Below, one piece after another: positions 34,357 to 41,827 of a DNA stretch of 64,000 nucleotides. A program made the translations under genes and the position numbers. Source of the DNA: Gammaproteobacteria bacterium (GTDB taxonomy: Bacteria; Pseudomonadota; Gammaproteobacteria; Pseudomonadales; UBA5518); assembly GCA_016718385.1 (NCBI GenBank), contig JADKDK010000001.1, positions 310,001-374,000 of the forward strand. The letters are read 5' to 3'. Position 1 is the first letter of the stretch, and each line of letters starts with the position of its first letter. The notes beneath the pieces are model-generated. The model was not told where the DNA came from. It saw only the letters and a list, made by a program, of their open reading frames with translations, and made no database searches.

Positions 34357-35079
34357 TCACTCCTCTGCACGATCCTGGCGGCCCGACGGCGATTGCGCGT
34401 ACTCGCGATGCAGCCGGTCCATGCCGCCCGGGGGCTGCACGAACACGCCGTCGCAGCTCGCCGTGAGTACTTCGCCGGCGTGGATCTCGGCATGCACGAA
34501 GGTCTTGCGGCCTTCGATCTTCTCGACCCAGCCGCGAAAGTGCAGCTCGGTGTTGAGCGGTGTGCGCCGGTGATAGCGTGTACTGAGCGTGCCGGTCATC
34601 CCCGGCTGCCCGCCGCTCGCCTGCGCCACGCCCATGAACTGGTCGAACAGGGCCGCGACGAAACCGCCGTGTACGCTGCCGGGCGGGCCTTCATAGGCCC
34701 AGCCCATCGTTGCGCGCCCGTGGGCGACGCCGTCGGCGATCCAGACGTTGAGCGGCGGTGCCAGCGGATTGCTGATTCCGGCGACGGGATTCAGTTCATG
34801 GCTGATCTGTCCCATGCTGCCGTGAGTGCCCCCGCCGGCGAAGAGGGCACGGCCGTAGATCCTCGGTTGTGCTGCAAAGTTGTCGGCGGTCAGTTCCAGG
34901 GTGTCGGCGATGGCATGGAGCTGCGGGATCGGCGGGGTGCTGCTGACCAGCACCTCCGTGAGCCGGCGGATCGCGGCCGCCACGCGGCGGCGCGCATCCC
35001 ACTCCGCGCTATAGGCGGGTGTGATCTCCTCCGAGGCGAAGGGGTTGTCGGGATGGTCGAGGTCCGGCAAGTCATTCAC
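34357..35079 (-). CDS. PaaI-family (hotdog-fold) thioesterase
   Basis: A 240-residue protein with a C-terminal hotdog domain. The motif GPPGSVHGGFVAALFDQ (132-146) has the HGG loop (137-139) and a following acidic residue, Asp146, typical of PaaI-type acyl-CoA thioesterases. The segment GTLSTRYHRRTPLNTELHFRG is the next family mark. The N-terminal 100 residues are helical and not clearly assigned. It starts at GTG 35079 (an ATG at 35075 is out of frame). The stop is only seven bases before the cyclase start, so the two are co-transcribed. It may release CoA from dead-end acyl-CoA esters of the nearby pathway. Confidence 0.85.
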   Translation of the reverse strand: MNDLPDLDHPDNPFASEEITPAYSAEWDARRRVAAAIRRLTEVLVSSTPPIPQLHAIADTLELTADNFAAQPRIYGRALFAGGGTHGSMGQISHELNPVAGISNPLAPPLNVWIADGVAHGRATMGWAYEGPPGSVHGGFVAALFDQFMGVAQASGGQPGMTGTLSTRYHRRTPLNTELHFRGWVEKIEGRKTFVHAEIHAGEVLTASCDGVFVQPPGGMDRLHREYAQSPSGRQDRAEE

Positions 35080-35119
35080 TCCTGCATCGATGCGTGGACA
35101 GGGCGCTGATTGTAGCGCC

Positions 35120-36073
35120 TCAGGCGTCGAGATCGGCGCGCGCCGCGCCGAGCATGCCGGGATTCTCGCGCGTGATCACGAATACCGGGATCGCGCTCAC
35201 GTACTCGCGCATCGGCCCCTTGGCCTCGAAGCGCTCGCGAAAGCGGCTGTGACGGAGGAATTCCGTGAAGCGTGGCACGATACCTCCGGCGATGAAGACG
35301 CCACCCTGCGCGCCGCAGCACAGCGCCTGGTCGCCGGCGGCGGTGCCGAGGAAGGCGCAGAAATGTTCCAGCGCCGCGCGGCAGGTCGCGTCCGACCCCG
35401 CCGCCGCGTGGGCCTGGATCTCGGCTGCCGAGTAGCCGTGGTAGGCGCTGCCCGCGGCCAGACACAGTGCCCAGTAGATGCGCTCGATGCCGGGACCCGA
35501 GAGCAGTGCCTCGCGGCAGAGGTGCTGGCCGTTGCGCATCAGGGTGGCGAGGATCTGCAATTCCGCCTCGTCGCAGGGTCCGATCGAGGCGTGGCCGCCT
35601 TCGGTGGACACTGGCTGGAAGCCGCTGCGCGTCGCGATCAGTTGCGCCACGCCGAGCCCGGTGCCGGGTCCCAGCACCGCCATCGGGCTTCCGCGCACCG
35701 GCTTGCCGCCACCGATCTGCAGCAACTCATCGGTGGCCAGCGCCGGCAGCGCCAGCGCAATGGCCTCGAAATCGTTGATCACGCGCAGACGCTCCAGCCC
35801 CAGCCTTTCGCGCAGGACCGCAATCGAGAACTCCCAGCGGTGATTGGTCAATCGCACCGCGTCGCCGCTCACCGGGCCGGCGACGGCGATGCAGCCCTCG
35901 CGCGGGCGCGCTCCGGTCGACTCGAGATAGCTGCGGGCCGCGTCGGCCAGCGAGTCGAAGCGGCGCGTTGCCAGCGTGAGCGGCGCGTGCAGCCGGCCCT
36001 GCGCGTCGGCCAGCGCGAAGCGGGTGTTGGTGCCGCCGATATCGGCGACCAGTCGCTGGGGGCGAGGGGGCAT
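35120..36073 (-). CDS. glk: Glucokinase
   Basis: A glucokinase of the proteobacterial Glk family, 317 residues from ATG 36073. The ATP-binding fingerprint is LVADIGGTNTRFALAD, the glucose-binding Asn-Asp lies in INDFEAIALALP, then VLGPGTGLGVAQL, the loop STEGGHASIGP and VFIAGGIVPRF. An in-frame ATG at 36118 would add 15 residues before the fingerprint; the shorter form fits the family better. It feeds glucose 6-phosphate to the Pgi encoded 4 kb away and complements the glycogen genes, since MalQ and GlgP release glucose and glucose 1-phosphate. Confidence 0.92.
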   Translation of the reverse strand: MPPRPQRLVADIGGTNTRFALADAQGRLHAPLTLATRRFDSLADAARSYLESTGARPREGCIAVAGPVSGDAVRLTNHRWEFSIAVLRERLGLERLRVINDFEAIALALPALATDELLQIGGGKPVRGSPMAVLGPGTGLGVAQLIATRSGFQPVSTEGGHASIGPCDEAELQILATLMRNGQHLCREALLSGPGIERIYWALCLAAGSAYHGYSAAEIQAHAAAGSDATCRAALEHFCAFLGTAAGDQALCCGAQGGVFIAGGIVPRFTEFLRHSRFRERFEAKGPMREYVSAIPVFVITRENPGMLGAARADLDA

Positions 36074-36299
36074 CTGGCTCGGTGCGCGTCTTCCAGGATG
36101 GCCGGATTCTGGATGCATGCCCCGCCGAGATCAATGCATACTTGCCCGGGCGCCGCGCAACGTCCAGCAACCACGGCCGCGATGGAGTTCCACATGAGCG
36201 ATCCCGCTTCATTGCCCCGGGGCGAGGCCGCCGCTACCACCCCGCGCTGCATGCGCCAGCGCGCTGCGCGCTGACACACGGCCTGCGCGCGTGGTCCCC

Positions 36300-37121
36300 A
36301 TGCGATTTTCGCGCCTCGATGCGCTGCTGATGGTCGCGGTGATCGCCGCGATCGCGCTGGCGCTGTCCGGTGTCCTCGAGCCGGGACCGCAACTGCCCCG
36401 GGACGCGGTGGCCGCCGTGAACGGCAGGGCGATAGGCGCCGACGCCTTCGCGGCGCAACTCGATGCCGTTGCCGTGCAGCTCGAGCGCGCCCCCGACGCG
36501 TCCGAGCGAGCCGCGATACTCGAGCGCGTGATCGACGAGGAACTTTTGTTGCAGCAGGGGCTTGCGCTCGAGTTGCCGCGCAAGGACGCGCGGCTGCGCG
36601 CGCAGCTGGTGCAGGAGGTGATCCGCCAGGCGGTGGCGCAATCGGCAAGCTCACCCGTCACCGAGGACGAATTGCGCGCATTCCATGGCGCTCATTCGGG
36701 CTTTTTCCGTCAGCCTGCCACCTACCGCGTCTGGCGTTTCGATTGCCGTGACGCCACCGCGGCGCGTGCGCTGCAGGCCGGGCTGGGCGCGGGTGCCGAT
36801 CCGGACCCGCAGGGCGGCTGCCGGCGAAACGCGCTGCTGCCCGATGCCTGGCTGGGCGCTGCCAAGCTCGGCGATCTGCTCGGAGCGCAGCTCGCGTCCG
36901 CCGTGGTCGCGCTCGCCCCGGGCGAGACCCTGCTGAGCGAGCGCGCCGATGGCGCGAGCGTGCTGTTGCTGCTCGCGCTGGCCCCTGCGCGCGAACCGGC
37001 ATTCGAGCAGGTACGCGCGCAGGTGGAGACGGAATTCCGCCGCCGCGCCGACGAGGCGGCGCTGGCCGCGTACCTCGAGCGCCTGCGTGCGGGCGCCGAG
37101 CTGCGGATCGGCGGCCGGTGA
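36300..37121 (+). CDS. Peptidyl-prolyl cis-trans isomerase-like periplasmic protein
   Basis: A 273-residue membrane-anchored protein with SurA/parvulin-type features. A signal anchor (LDALLMVAVIAAIALALSGVL) is followed by AAVNGRAIGADAFAAQLDAV, the N-terminal chaperone pattern of SurA/PpiD, and by a rather degenerate PpiC region (HGAHSGFFRQPATYRVWRF). The C-terminal coiled helix has VRAQVETEFRRRADEAALAAYL. Start is ATG 36300; GTG 36291 is an alternative. It overlaps the HupE gene by GTGA. This pair, isomerase then HupE/UreJ, recurs in Gammaproteobacteria, suggesting it helps fold or stabilise that membrane protein or its periplasmic domain. Confidence 0.8.
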   Translation: MRFSRLDALLMVAVIAAIALALSGVLEPGPQLPRDAVAAVNGRAIGADAFAAQLDAVAVQLERAPDASERAAILERVIDEELLLQQGLALELPRKDARLRAQLVQEVIRQAVAQSASSPVTEDELRAFHGAHSGFFRQPATYRVWRFDCRDATAARALQAGLGAGADPDPQGGCRRNALLPDAWLGAAKLGDLLGAQLASAVVALAPGETLLSERADGASVLLLLALAPAREPAFEQVRAQVETEFRRRADEAALAAYLERLRAGAELRIGGR

Positions 37122-38293
37122 CGGTGCGCGCCTTGCTGCTGGTCGTGCTCGCGCTCGCCGGCGGGGTTGCGCGGGCCGACTGGCAGGCGCGCTCCTGGTC
37201 GCGCTGGCAGTTCGATGGCGTGGCGGCCGAGGCGTTATTCGGCATCGAGCGAATGGAGCTGGCGCGACTGCGCGGCAGCACCGACGCGGCCTTGTTCACT
37301 GCGGAGCTGCGCGCGAGCGTGGCGTTGCAGGAGGGAGGGCACGCGTGCGCGCTGCGCGATGCCGTGGTGCTGGGAACCGGCGACACGCTGCGGGTCCGGT
37401 TGCACTGGCGCTGTCCCGGGAAGATCCGCGCGCCGCAGGTCCGGGTGGGACTGTTGCTGGACGTGGAACGCGATCCCCTGCATCACGCCAGCTTCATCCA
37501 TGCCGACGGCCGCCACGAGGAGGTGCTGTTCACGCGCGACGCGCCGCAGCACGCTTTGGCGGCGGCGCCGCGCCCGGTGCCGGCCATGGCTACCGTGCTG
37601 CGTTATCTCGGGCTTGGTTTTTCGCACATCCTGGCCGGGCTCGATCACGTCGCCTTCCTGCTGTGCATGCTGCTGGTGGCCGCGCGGCTCTCCAGCCGCC
37701 TGTGGATGATCACGGGCTTCACGCTCGGACACAGCATCACGCTCTCGCTGTCGGTCCTCGGCCTGGTGAGCGTGCGCAGTGCCGCGGTCGAGGCGCTGAT
37801 CGGCTACACGGTGGCGCTGCTCGCGGCCGAGGCCTGCCTGCGCCTCGGGCTGCGCTCGGCGCCGTGGCAGCTGTGGCTCGTGGTGGCAGGCGTCGGTGCA
37901 ATCACCTGGGGCGGGGGTGGCGCGCTCGCGCCGCCAACCGTGCTCGCGCTGCTGCTGCTCACGCCGGCCTACCTCGTGCTGGCGCGGCGCCGCCATGGCA
38001 ATGACGCGCTGCATCTGGCGATGACGGCGGTGTTCGGGCTGGTGCACGGGCTCGGCTTTGCCGGCGTGCTGAACGCGATCGGCGTGCCGGATGGGCAGCG
38101 CGGCTGGGCGCTCGCGGGCTTCAACATCGGTGTGGAGCTGGGGCAGATCGCGCTGCTCGCGGCCTTCGCGCTGTTGTTGCAGGCACCGAAGGCGCTGCGA
38201 TCCCCGGCGCTGGCGCTCGGCGCCAACCGGGCGAGCGCGATCGCGCTGTGCGCGCTCGGCGTTTACTGGCTCGCCGGGCGCAGCGTCGGCTGA
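37118..38293 (+). CDS. HupE/UreJ-family membrane protein with periplasmic N-terminal domain
   Basis: A 391-residue protein: signal peptide, a periplasmic domain of about 150 residues, then about seven transmembrane segments. The HupE pattern is present: GLGFSHILAGLDHVAFLLCML with the His-x5-DH metal-site layout, FTLGHSITLSLSVLG and FGLVHGLGFAGVL. HupE/UreJ proteins move or bind nickel for hydrogenase and urease; no such enzyme is in this window, so another metal or another role is possible. The start GTG 37118 overlaps the isomerase stop. This two-domain form is distinct from the short classical HupE. Confidence 0.83.
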   Translation: MTVRALLLVVLALAGGVARADWQARSWSRWQFDGVAAEALFGIERMELARLRGSTDAALFTAELRASVALQEGGHACALRDAVVLGTGDTLRVRLHWRCPGKIRAPQVRVGLLLDVERDPLHHASFIHADGRHEEVLFTRDAPQHALAAAPRPVPAMATVLRYLGLGFSHILAGLDHVAFLLCMLLVAARLSSRLWMITGFTLGHSITLSLSVLGLVSVRSAAVEALIGYTVALLAAEACLRLGLRSAPWQLWLVVAGVGAITWGGGGALAPPTVLALLLLTPAYLVLARRRHGNDALHLAMTAVFGLVHGLGFAGVLNAIGVPDGQRGWALAGFNIGVELGQIALLAAFALLLQAPKALRSPALALGANRASAIALCALGVYWLAGRSVG

Positions 38294-38425
38294 GGTCCGG
38301 ATCGGGATGCGCCGAACCGCATCTGGCCGCGCGCTTTACGCCCGCGCGGCGAATGCGCAGAATGCCCGCCTTCGCGCCTGTACCCGGGCGCCGTGCCTCA
38401 GGCCTGACATTCCACGGGGGTTGCG

Positions 38426-39529
38426 ATGAAACAGACGCCGCTGCATGCGCTGCACCTGGAGCTCGGTGCGCGCATGGTGCCTTTCGCCGGTTACGAGATG
38501 CCGGTGCAGTACCCGGCAGGGATCATGCGCGAACACCTGCACACCCGCGAGAGCGCGGGCCTGTTCGATGTCTCGCACATGGGTCAGGTGCTGGTGCGCG
38601 GCGCCGGGGCGACGGGCGCGCTGGAGCGCATGGTGCCCGCGGACCTCGTGGCGCTGGCGCCGGGACGGCAGACCTACTCGCTGTTCACCAATGCCGAGGG
38701 CGGCGTGCTCGACGACCTGATCATCACACGCTGGTCCGATGACACCTTCTTCGTGGTCGTGAACGCAGGCTGCAAGGAGCAGGATCTCGCGCACCTGCGC
38801 GCCGGACTGCCGGGCATCGCGGTCGATACGCTTGCCGGGCAGGCGCTGCTCGCGCTGCAGGGTCCGCGCGCGGCCGCGGTGATGACGCGCTTCGCGCCGG
38901 CCCTGGCCTCGCTGGTGTTCATGAGCGGCACGCACTGCGAGATCGGGGGCGTGGCCTGCTTCGTGACCCGCTCGGGCTATACGGGAGAGGACGGCTTCGA
39001 GATTTCGGTGCCCGCGGACGCCGCCGAGGCCCTGGCGCGACGCCTGCTCGCGTGTCCCGAAGTGATGCCGATCGGCCTGGGGGCACGTGATTCGCTGCGC
39101 CTGGAGGCGGGTCTTTGCCTGTACGGGCACGACCTGGATCCGCAGGTCACGCCGGTCGAGGCGGGGCTGCAGTGGGCCATCGCGCCGGCGCGACGTGCCG
39201 GTGGGGCGCGCGCCGGTGGCTATCCGGGTGCGGCGCGCATCGCGGCGCAGATGCAGTCCGGACCGGCGCGCCGGCGCATCGGGCTGCTCGGCGACGGCAA
39301 GGCGCCGGTGCGCGAGGGCTCGGTGCTGACGGATCTCGCGGGTCGCGCCGTCGGCGAGGTGTGCAGCGGCGGCTTCGGTCCCACCGTGGGTGGGCCGGTC
39401 ATGATGGCCTATGTCGAGAGCGCGTGCGCGGCTCCGGGCACGCAGCTGCTGGCGCTGGTGCGCGACAAGCCGCGCCCGGTCACCGTCACGAAGATGCCGT
39501 TCGTGCCGCAGCGCTATCACCGCGGCTGA
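38426..39529 (+). CDS. gcvT: Glycine cleavage system T protein (aminomethyltransferase)
   Basis: A 367-residue GcvT, which moves the methylene group of the aminomethyl-lipoyl H protein to tetrahydrofolate. It has VPFAGYEMPVQYPAGIMREH, FDVSHMGQVLVRG, the Asp-containing AEGGVLDDLIITRW (catalytic Asp96/97 region) and SGYTGEDGFEISVP, then GLGARDSLRLEAG and the C-terminal barrel GGFGPTVGGPVMMAYV. ATG 38426 follows a GGGGGTTGCG weak site. No gcvH or gcvP adjoins it, whereas the genes are usually clustered. Its 3' end overlaps the convergent shikimate-kinase-like gene by 44 bases. Confidence 0.92.
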   Translation: MKQTPLHALHLELGARMVPFAGYEMPVQYPAGIMREHLHTRESAGLFDVSHMGQVLVRGAGATGALERMVPADLVALAPGRQTYSLFTNAEGGVLDDLIITRWSDDTFFVVVNAGCKEQDLAHLRAGLPGIAVDTLAGQALLALQGPRAAAVMTRFAPALASLVFMSGTHCEIGGVACFVTRSGYTGEDGFEISVPADAAEALARRLLACPEVMPIGLGARDSLRLEAGLCLYGHDLDPQVTPVEAGLQWAIAPARRAGGARAGGYPGAARIAAQMQSGPARRRIGLLGDGKAPVREGSVLTDLAGRAVGEVCSGGFGPTVGGPVMMAYVESACAAPGTQLLALVRDKPRPVTVTKMPFVPQRYHRG

Positions 39530-40031
39530 TCAGCGCGGCGACGATACGGTCGAGCAGCTGCTCCTGGCCGAGGCCCGCGCAGTCGATGCGCAGCGCGGCG
39601 TAACGTCGATAGAGGCGCGTGCGCTCGGCGAACAGTTCCTCGAAGCTCTGTTCCGGGCGTCTGGCGATGCCGCGGGTGTCGTAGTCGGTGATGCGCCGGC
39701 GCAGTTCGGCGAGCGGCACGTCGAGGTAAACAATGGTGCTGCCGGCGCCGAGGTGGCGCATGGCTGCGTCGCTGTAGATCGCGCTGCCGCCGGTGGCGAC
39801 CACACGCCCGTGCGGGTCGATGCCGAGCAGCACGTCAGCCTCGATCTCGCGCAGCCGCAGGTGGCCCCCGGCGTCGATGATCTGCTGCAGCGTGCGCCCC
39901 TCGCGCACCTGGATCGCCAGATCGGAATCCACGAAGTCCAGCGCCAGGCGCTTCGACAGCAGCACACCCACCGTACTCTTGCCGGCCCCGGGCATGCCGA
40001 TCAGCGTGACTCCGCGTCGTTGTTCCGTCAT
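39486..40031 (-). CDS. Shikimate-kinase-family protein
   Basis: A 181-residue P-loop kinase of the AroK type. Walker A is GMPGAGKS (12-19), the Asp pair is in DFVDSDLAIQ, the Arg for the carboxylate is in HLRLREIE, and VVATGGSAIYSD stands where AroK has the GGG motif. GGS replaces GGG, so shikimate specificity is not certain and another small sugar acid could be the substrate. The gene is convergent with gcvT, overlapping it by 44 bases, and diverges from pgi with only 80 bases between. It might be the sole aroK or a paralogue; the usual aroKB pair is not here. Confidence 0.75.
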   Translation of the reverse strand: MTEQRRGVTLIGMPGAGKSTVGVLLSKRLALDFVDSDLAIQVREGRTLQQIIDAGGHLRLREIEADVLLGIDPHGRVVATGGSAIYSDAAMRHLGAGSTIVYLDVPLAELRRRITDYDTRGIARRPEQSFEELFAERTRLYRRYAALRIDCAGLGQEQLLDRIVAALISRGDSAAARTASS

Positions 40032-40111
40032 TGCGTGGTGCTATACAGTGCAAGGGGGCTCACGCATTCTGCGAGCCGGTATGACGGACCGCAATAGCCG
40101 AGGAGGAACGG

Positions 40112-41751
40112 GTGACGGCAGAGGGAACGGCGCGTGGCGCCGACGCGGCGTGGGAAGCGTTGGCCGGGCATTTCGCGCAGTCGCGCGGCCTGGATCTGCG
40201 CGAGGCCTTTGTCACGGATCCGGGGCGCGCGCAACGCCTGCGACTGAGCGCCGCAGGACTGACGCTCGATTATTCGAAGAATCTGGTCACTGCGCGCACG
40301 ATGGAGCTGCTGTGCGCGCTGGCGCGCGCCCGCGAGGTGTCCGGTCGCGCGCGCGCGCAGTTCGGCGGCGCGATGGTGAACGGCACCGAGGAGCGCGCGG
40401 TGCTGCACACGGTGCTGCGCGGCACCGATGCCGGGGAGCGGCTGGCGCAGGCGCGCGAGGTGCAGGCCGTGCGCAAGCGCATGGCGGAGCTGGTGCGGCG
40501 CGTGCGCGCCGACGACTGGGCCGGATGGAGCGGCGAGCCGGTGCGCGATGTCGTGAATATCGGCATCGGTGGCTCGCACCTGGGGCCGGTCTTCGCGACC
40601 GAGGCCCTGGGTCACCTGCACGACGACGGAACGCGCTGTCATTTCGTATCCAACGTGGATCCGCGCGACCTCGAGGTTACGCTCGCCGGGCTCGCGCCGT
40701 CGCGCACGCTGTTCATCGTGGCCTCGAAGACTTTCAGTACGCTGGAGACGCTGGAGAACGCGCGCTCGGCGCGGCGCTGGCTGCAGGCCGCGGGATGTCC
40801 GGAGACGGCGCTGGACCGCCATTTCCTCGCGGTCTCGTCGAACGTGCCGCGCGCGGTCGACTTCGGTATCGCCGCGGACAACGTGCTGCCGATGTGGGAC
40901 TGGGTCGGCGGGCGCTACTCGCTGTGGTCGGCGATCGGGCTGCCGATCGCGATGGCGGTGGGCATGGAGGCCTTCGACGAGCTGCTCGCGGGCGCGCACG
41001 CGATGGATCTGCATTTCCGCGATGCCCCGCCCGAGTCGAACATGCCGATATTGCTGGCGCTGATCGGCGTGTGGTACCGCAATTTTCACGGCACCTCCTC
41101 GCACGCGGTGATTCCCTACGACCAGTCGCTGCGCGGTTGCCGGAGTTCCTGCAACAGCTGGTCATGGAGAGCAACGGCAAGTCCGTCGCGCGCGACGGCA
41201 CGCCGTTGCCGCGCGCGAGTTCCGGCGTGATCTGGGGTGCAGCGGGCACCAACGGGCAGCATTCGTTCCACCAGATGCTGCACCAGGGCACCGAGTTCGT
41301 GCCGGTGGACTTCATCCTGCCGCTCGCGAGCCACAGCCCGAACGTGGCGCAGCACGCGCACCTGGTCGCCAACTGCATCGCGCAGAGCCAGGCGCTGATG
41401 ATCGGGCGTACGCTGGAGGAATCGCGCGCGGAGCTGCTCGCGCGCGGCAAGACGGCGGAAGCGGCCGCGCGGCTTGCGCCGCATCTGGTGATGCCGGGCA
41501 ACCGGCCCAGCAACACCATCGTGATGCAGCGCCTGACGCCGCGCACGCTGGGAGCGCTGCTGGCGCTCTACGAGCATCGCACGGCAGCCGAGGGCTATCT
41601 CTGGGACGTGAATTCATTCGACCAGTTCGGCGTCGAGCTGGGCAAGCGCCTGGGGGAGGGCGTGCACGCGGCGCTGCTCGGCGCCGAGCCCGCCAGCGGC
41701 ACCGACGCCTCGACGGCGGGACTCATCGCGATGTATCGCGCCGCGCCGTAG
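40112..41751 (+). CDS. pgi: Glucose-6-phosphate isomerase, one-base frameshift in the record
   Basis: Pgi interconverts glucose 6-phosphate and fructose 6-phosphate. GTG 40112 follows AGGAGGAA. The first frame runs through VNIGIGGSHLGPVF, SKTFSTLETLENA and GGRYSLWSAIGLPIAM to HAVIPYDQSLR, then breaks. The frame one base over resumes at LPEFLQQLVMESNGKS and holds GAAGTNGQHSFHQMLHQG (catalytic His) and YLWDVNSFDQFGVELGK (catalytic Lys) to TAG 41749-41751. Adding one C near 41133 (the family expects Arg-Arg-Leu-Pro-Glu) restores a normal 546-residue enzyme. A broken copy of an essential-type gene makes a sequencing error far more likely than decay. The stop is the foot of a GTAG repeat. Confidence 0.9.
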
Positions 41752-41827
41752 GTCCGGCTTCAGCCGGACAATGTCCGGATAAATCCGGACCCACGTGCGG
41801 GCGATGTCCGGATGATTCCGGACCTAC
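41748..41827. repeat. REP-like array between convergent pgi and glgP
   Basis: Three hairpins fill the gap: GTAGGTCCGGCTTCAGCCGG followed by ACAAT, then GTCCGGATAAATCCGGAC, then GTCCGGATGATTCCGGAC followed by CTAC. The first TAG (41749-41751) is the stop of pgi. The last CTAC contains CTA 41824-41826, which on the minus strand is the TAG stop of glgP. So the gap between the two stop codons is entirely repeat. It could act as a bidirectional terminator or mRNA stabiliser; no other terminator is seen. Confidence 0.78.

Noticed and set aside
40112..41751. Programmed frameshifting or split subunits for pgi
   Set aside because: No slippery sequence is seen, and five other genes show the same kind of one-base break, so error is simpler.
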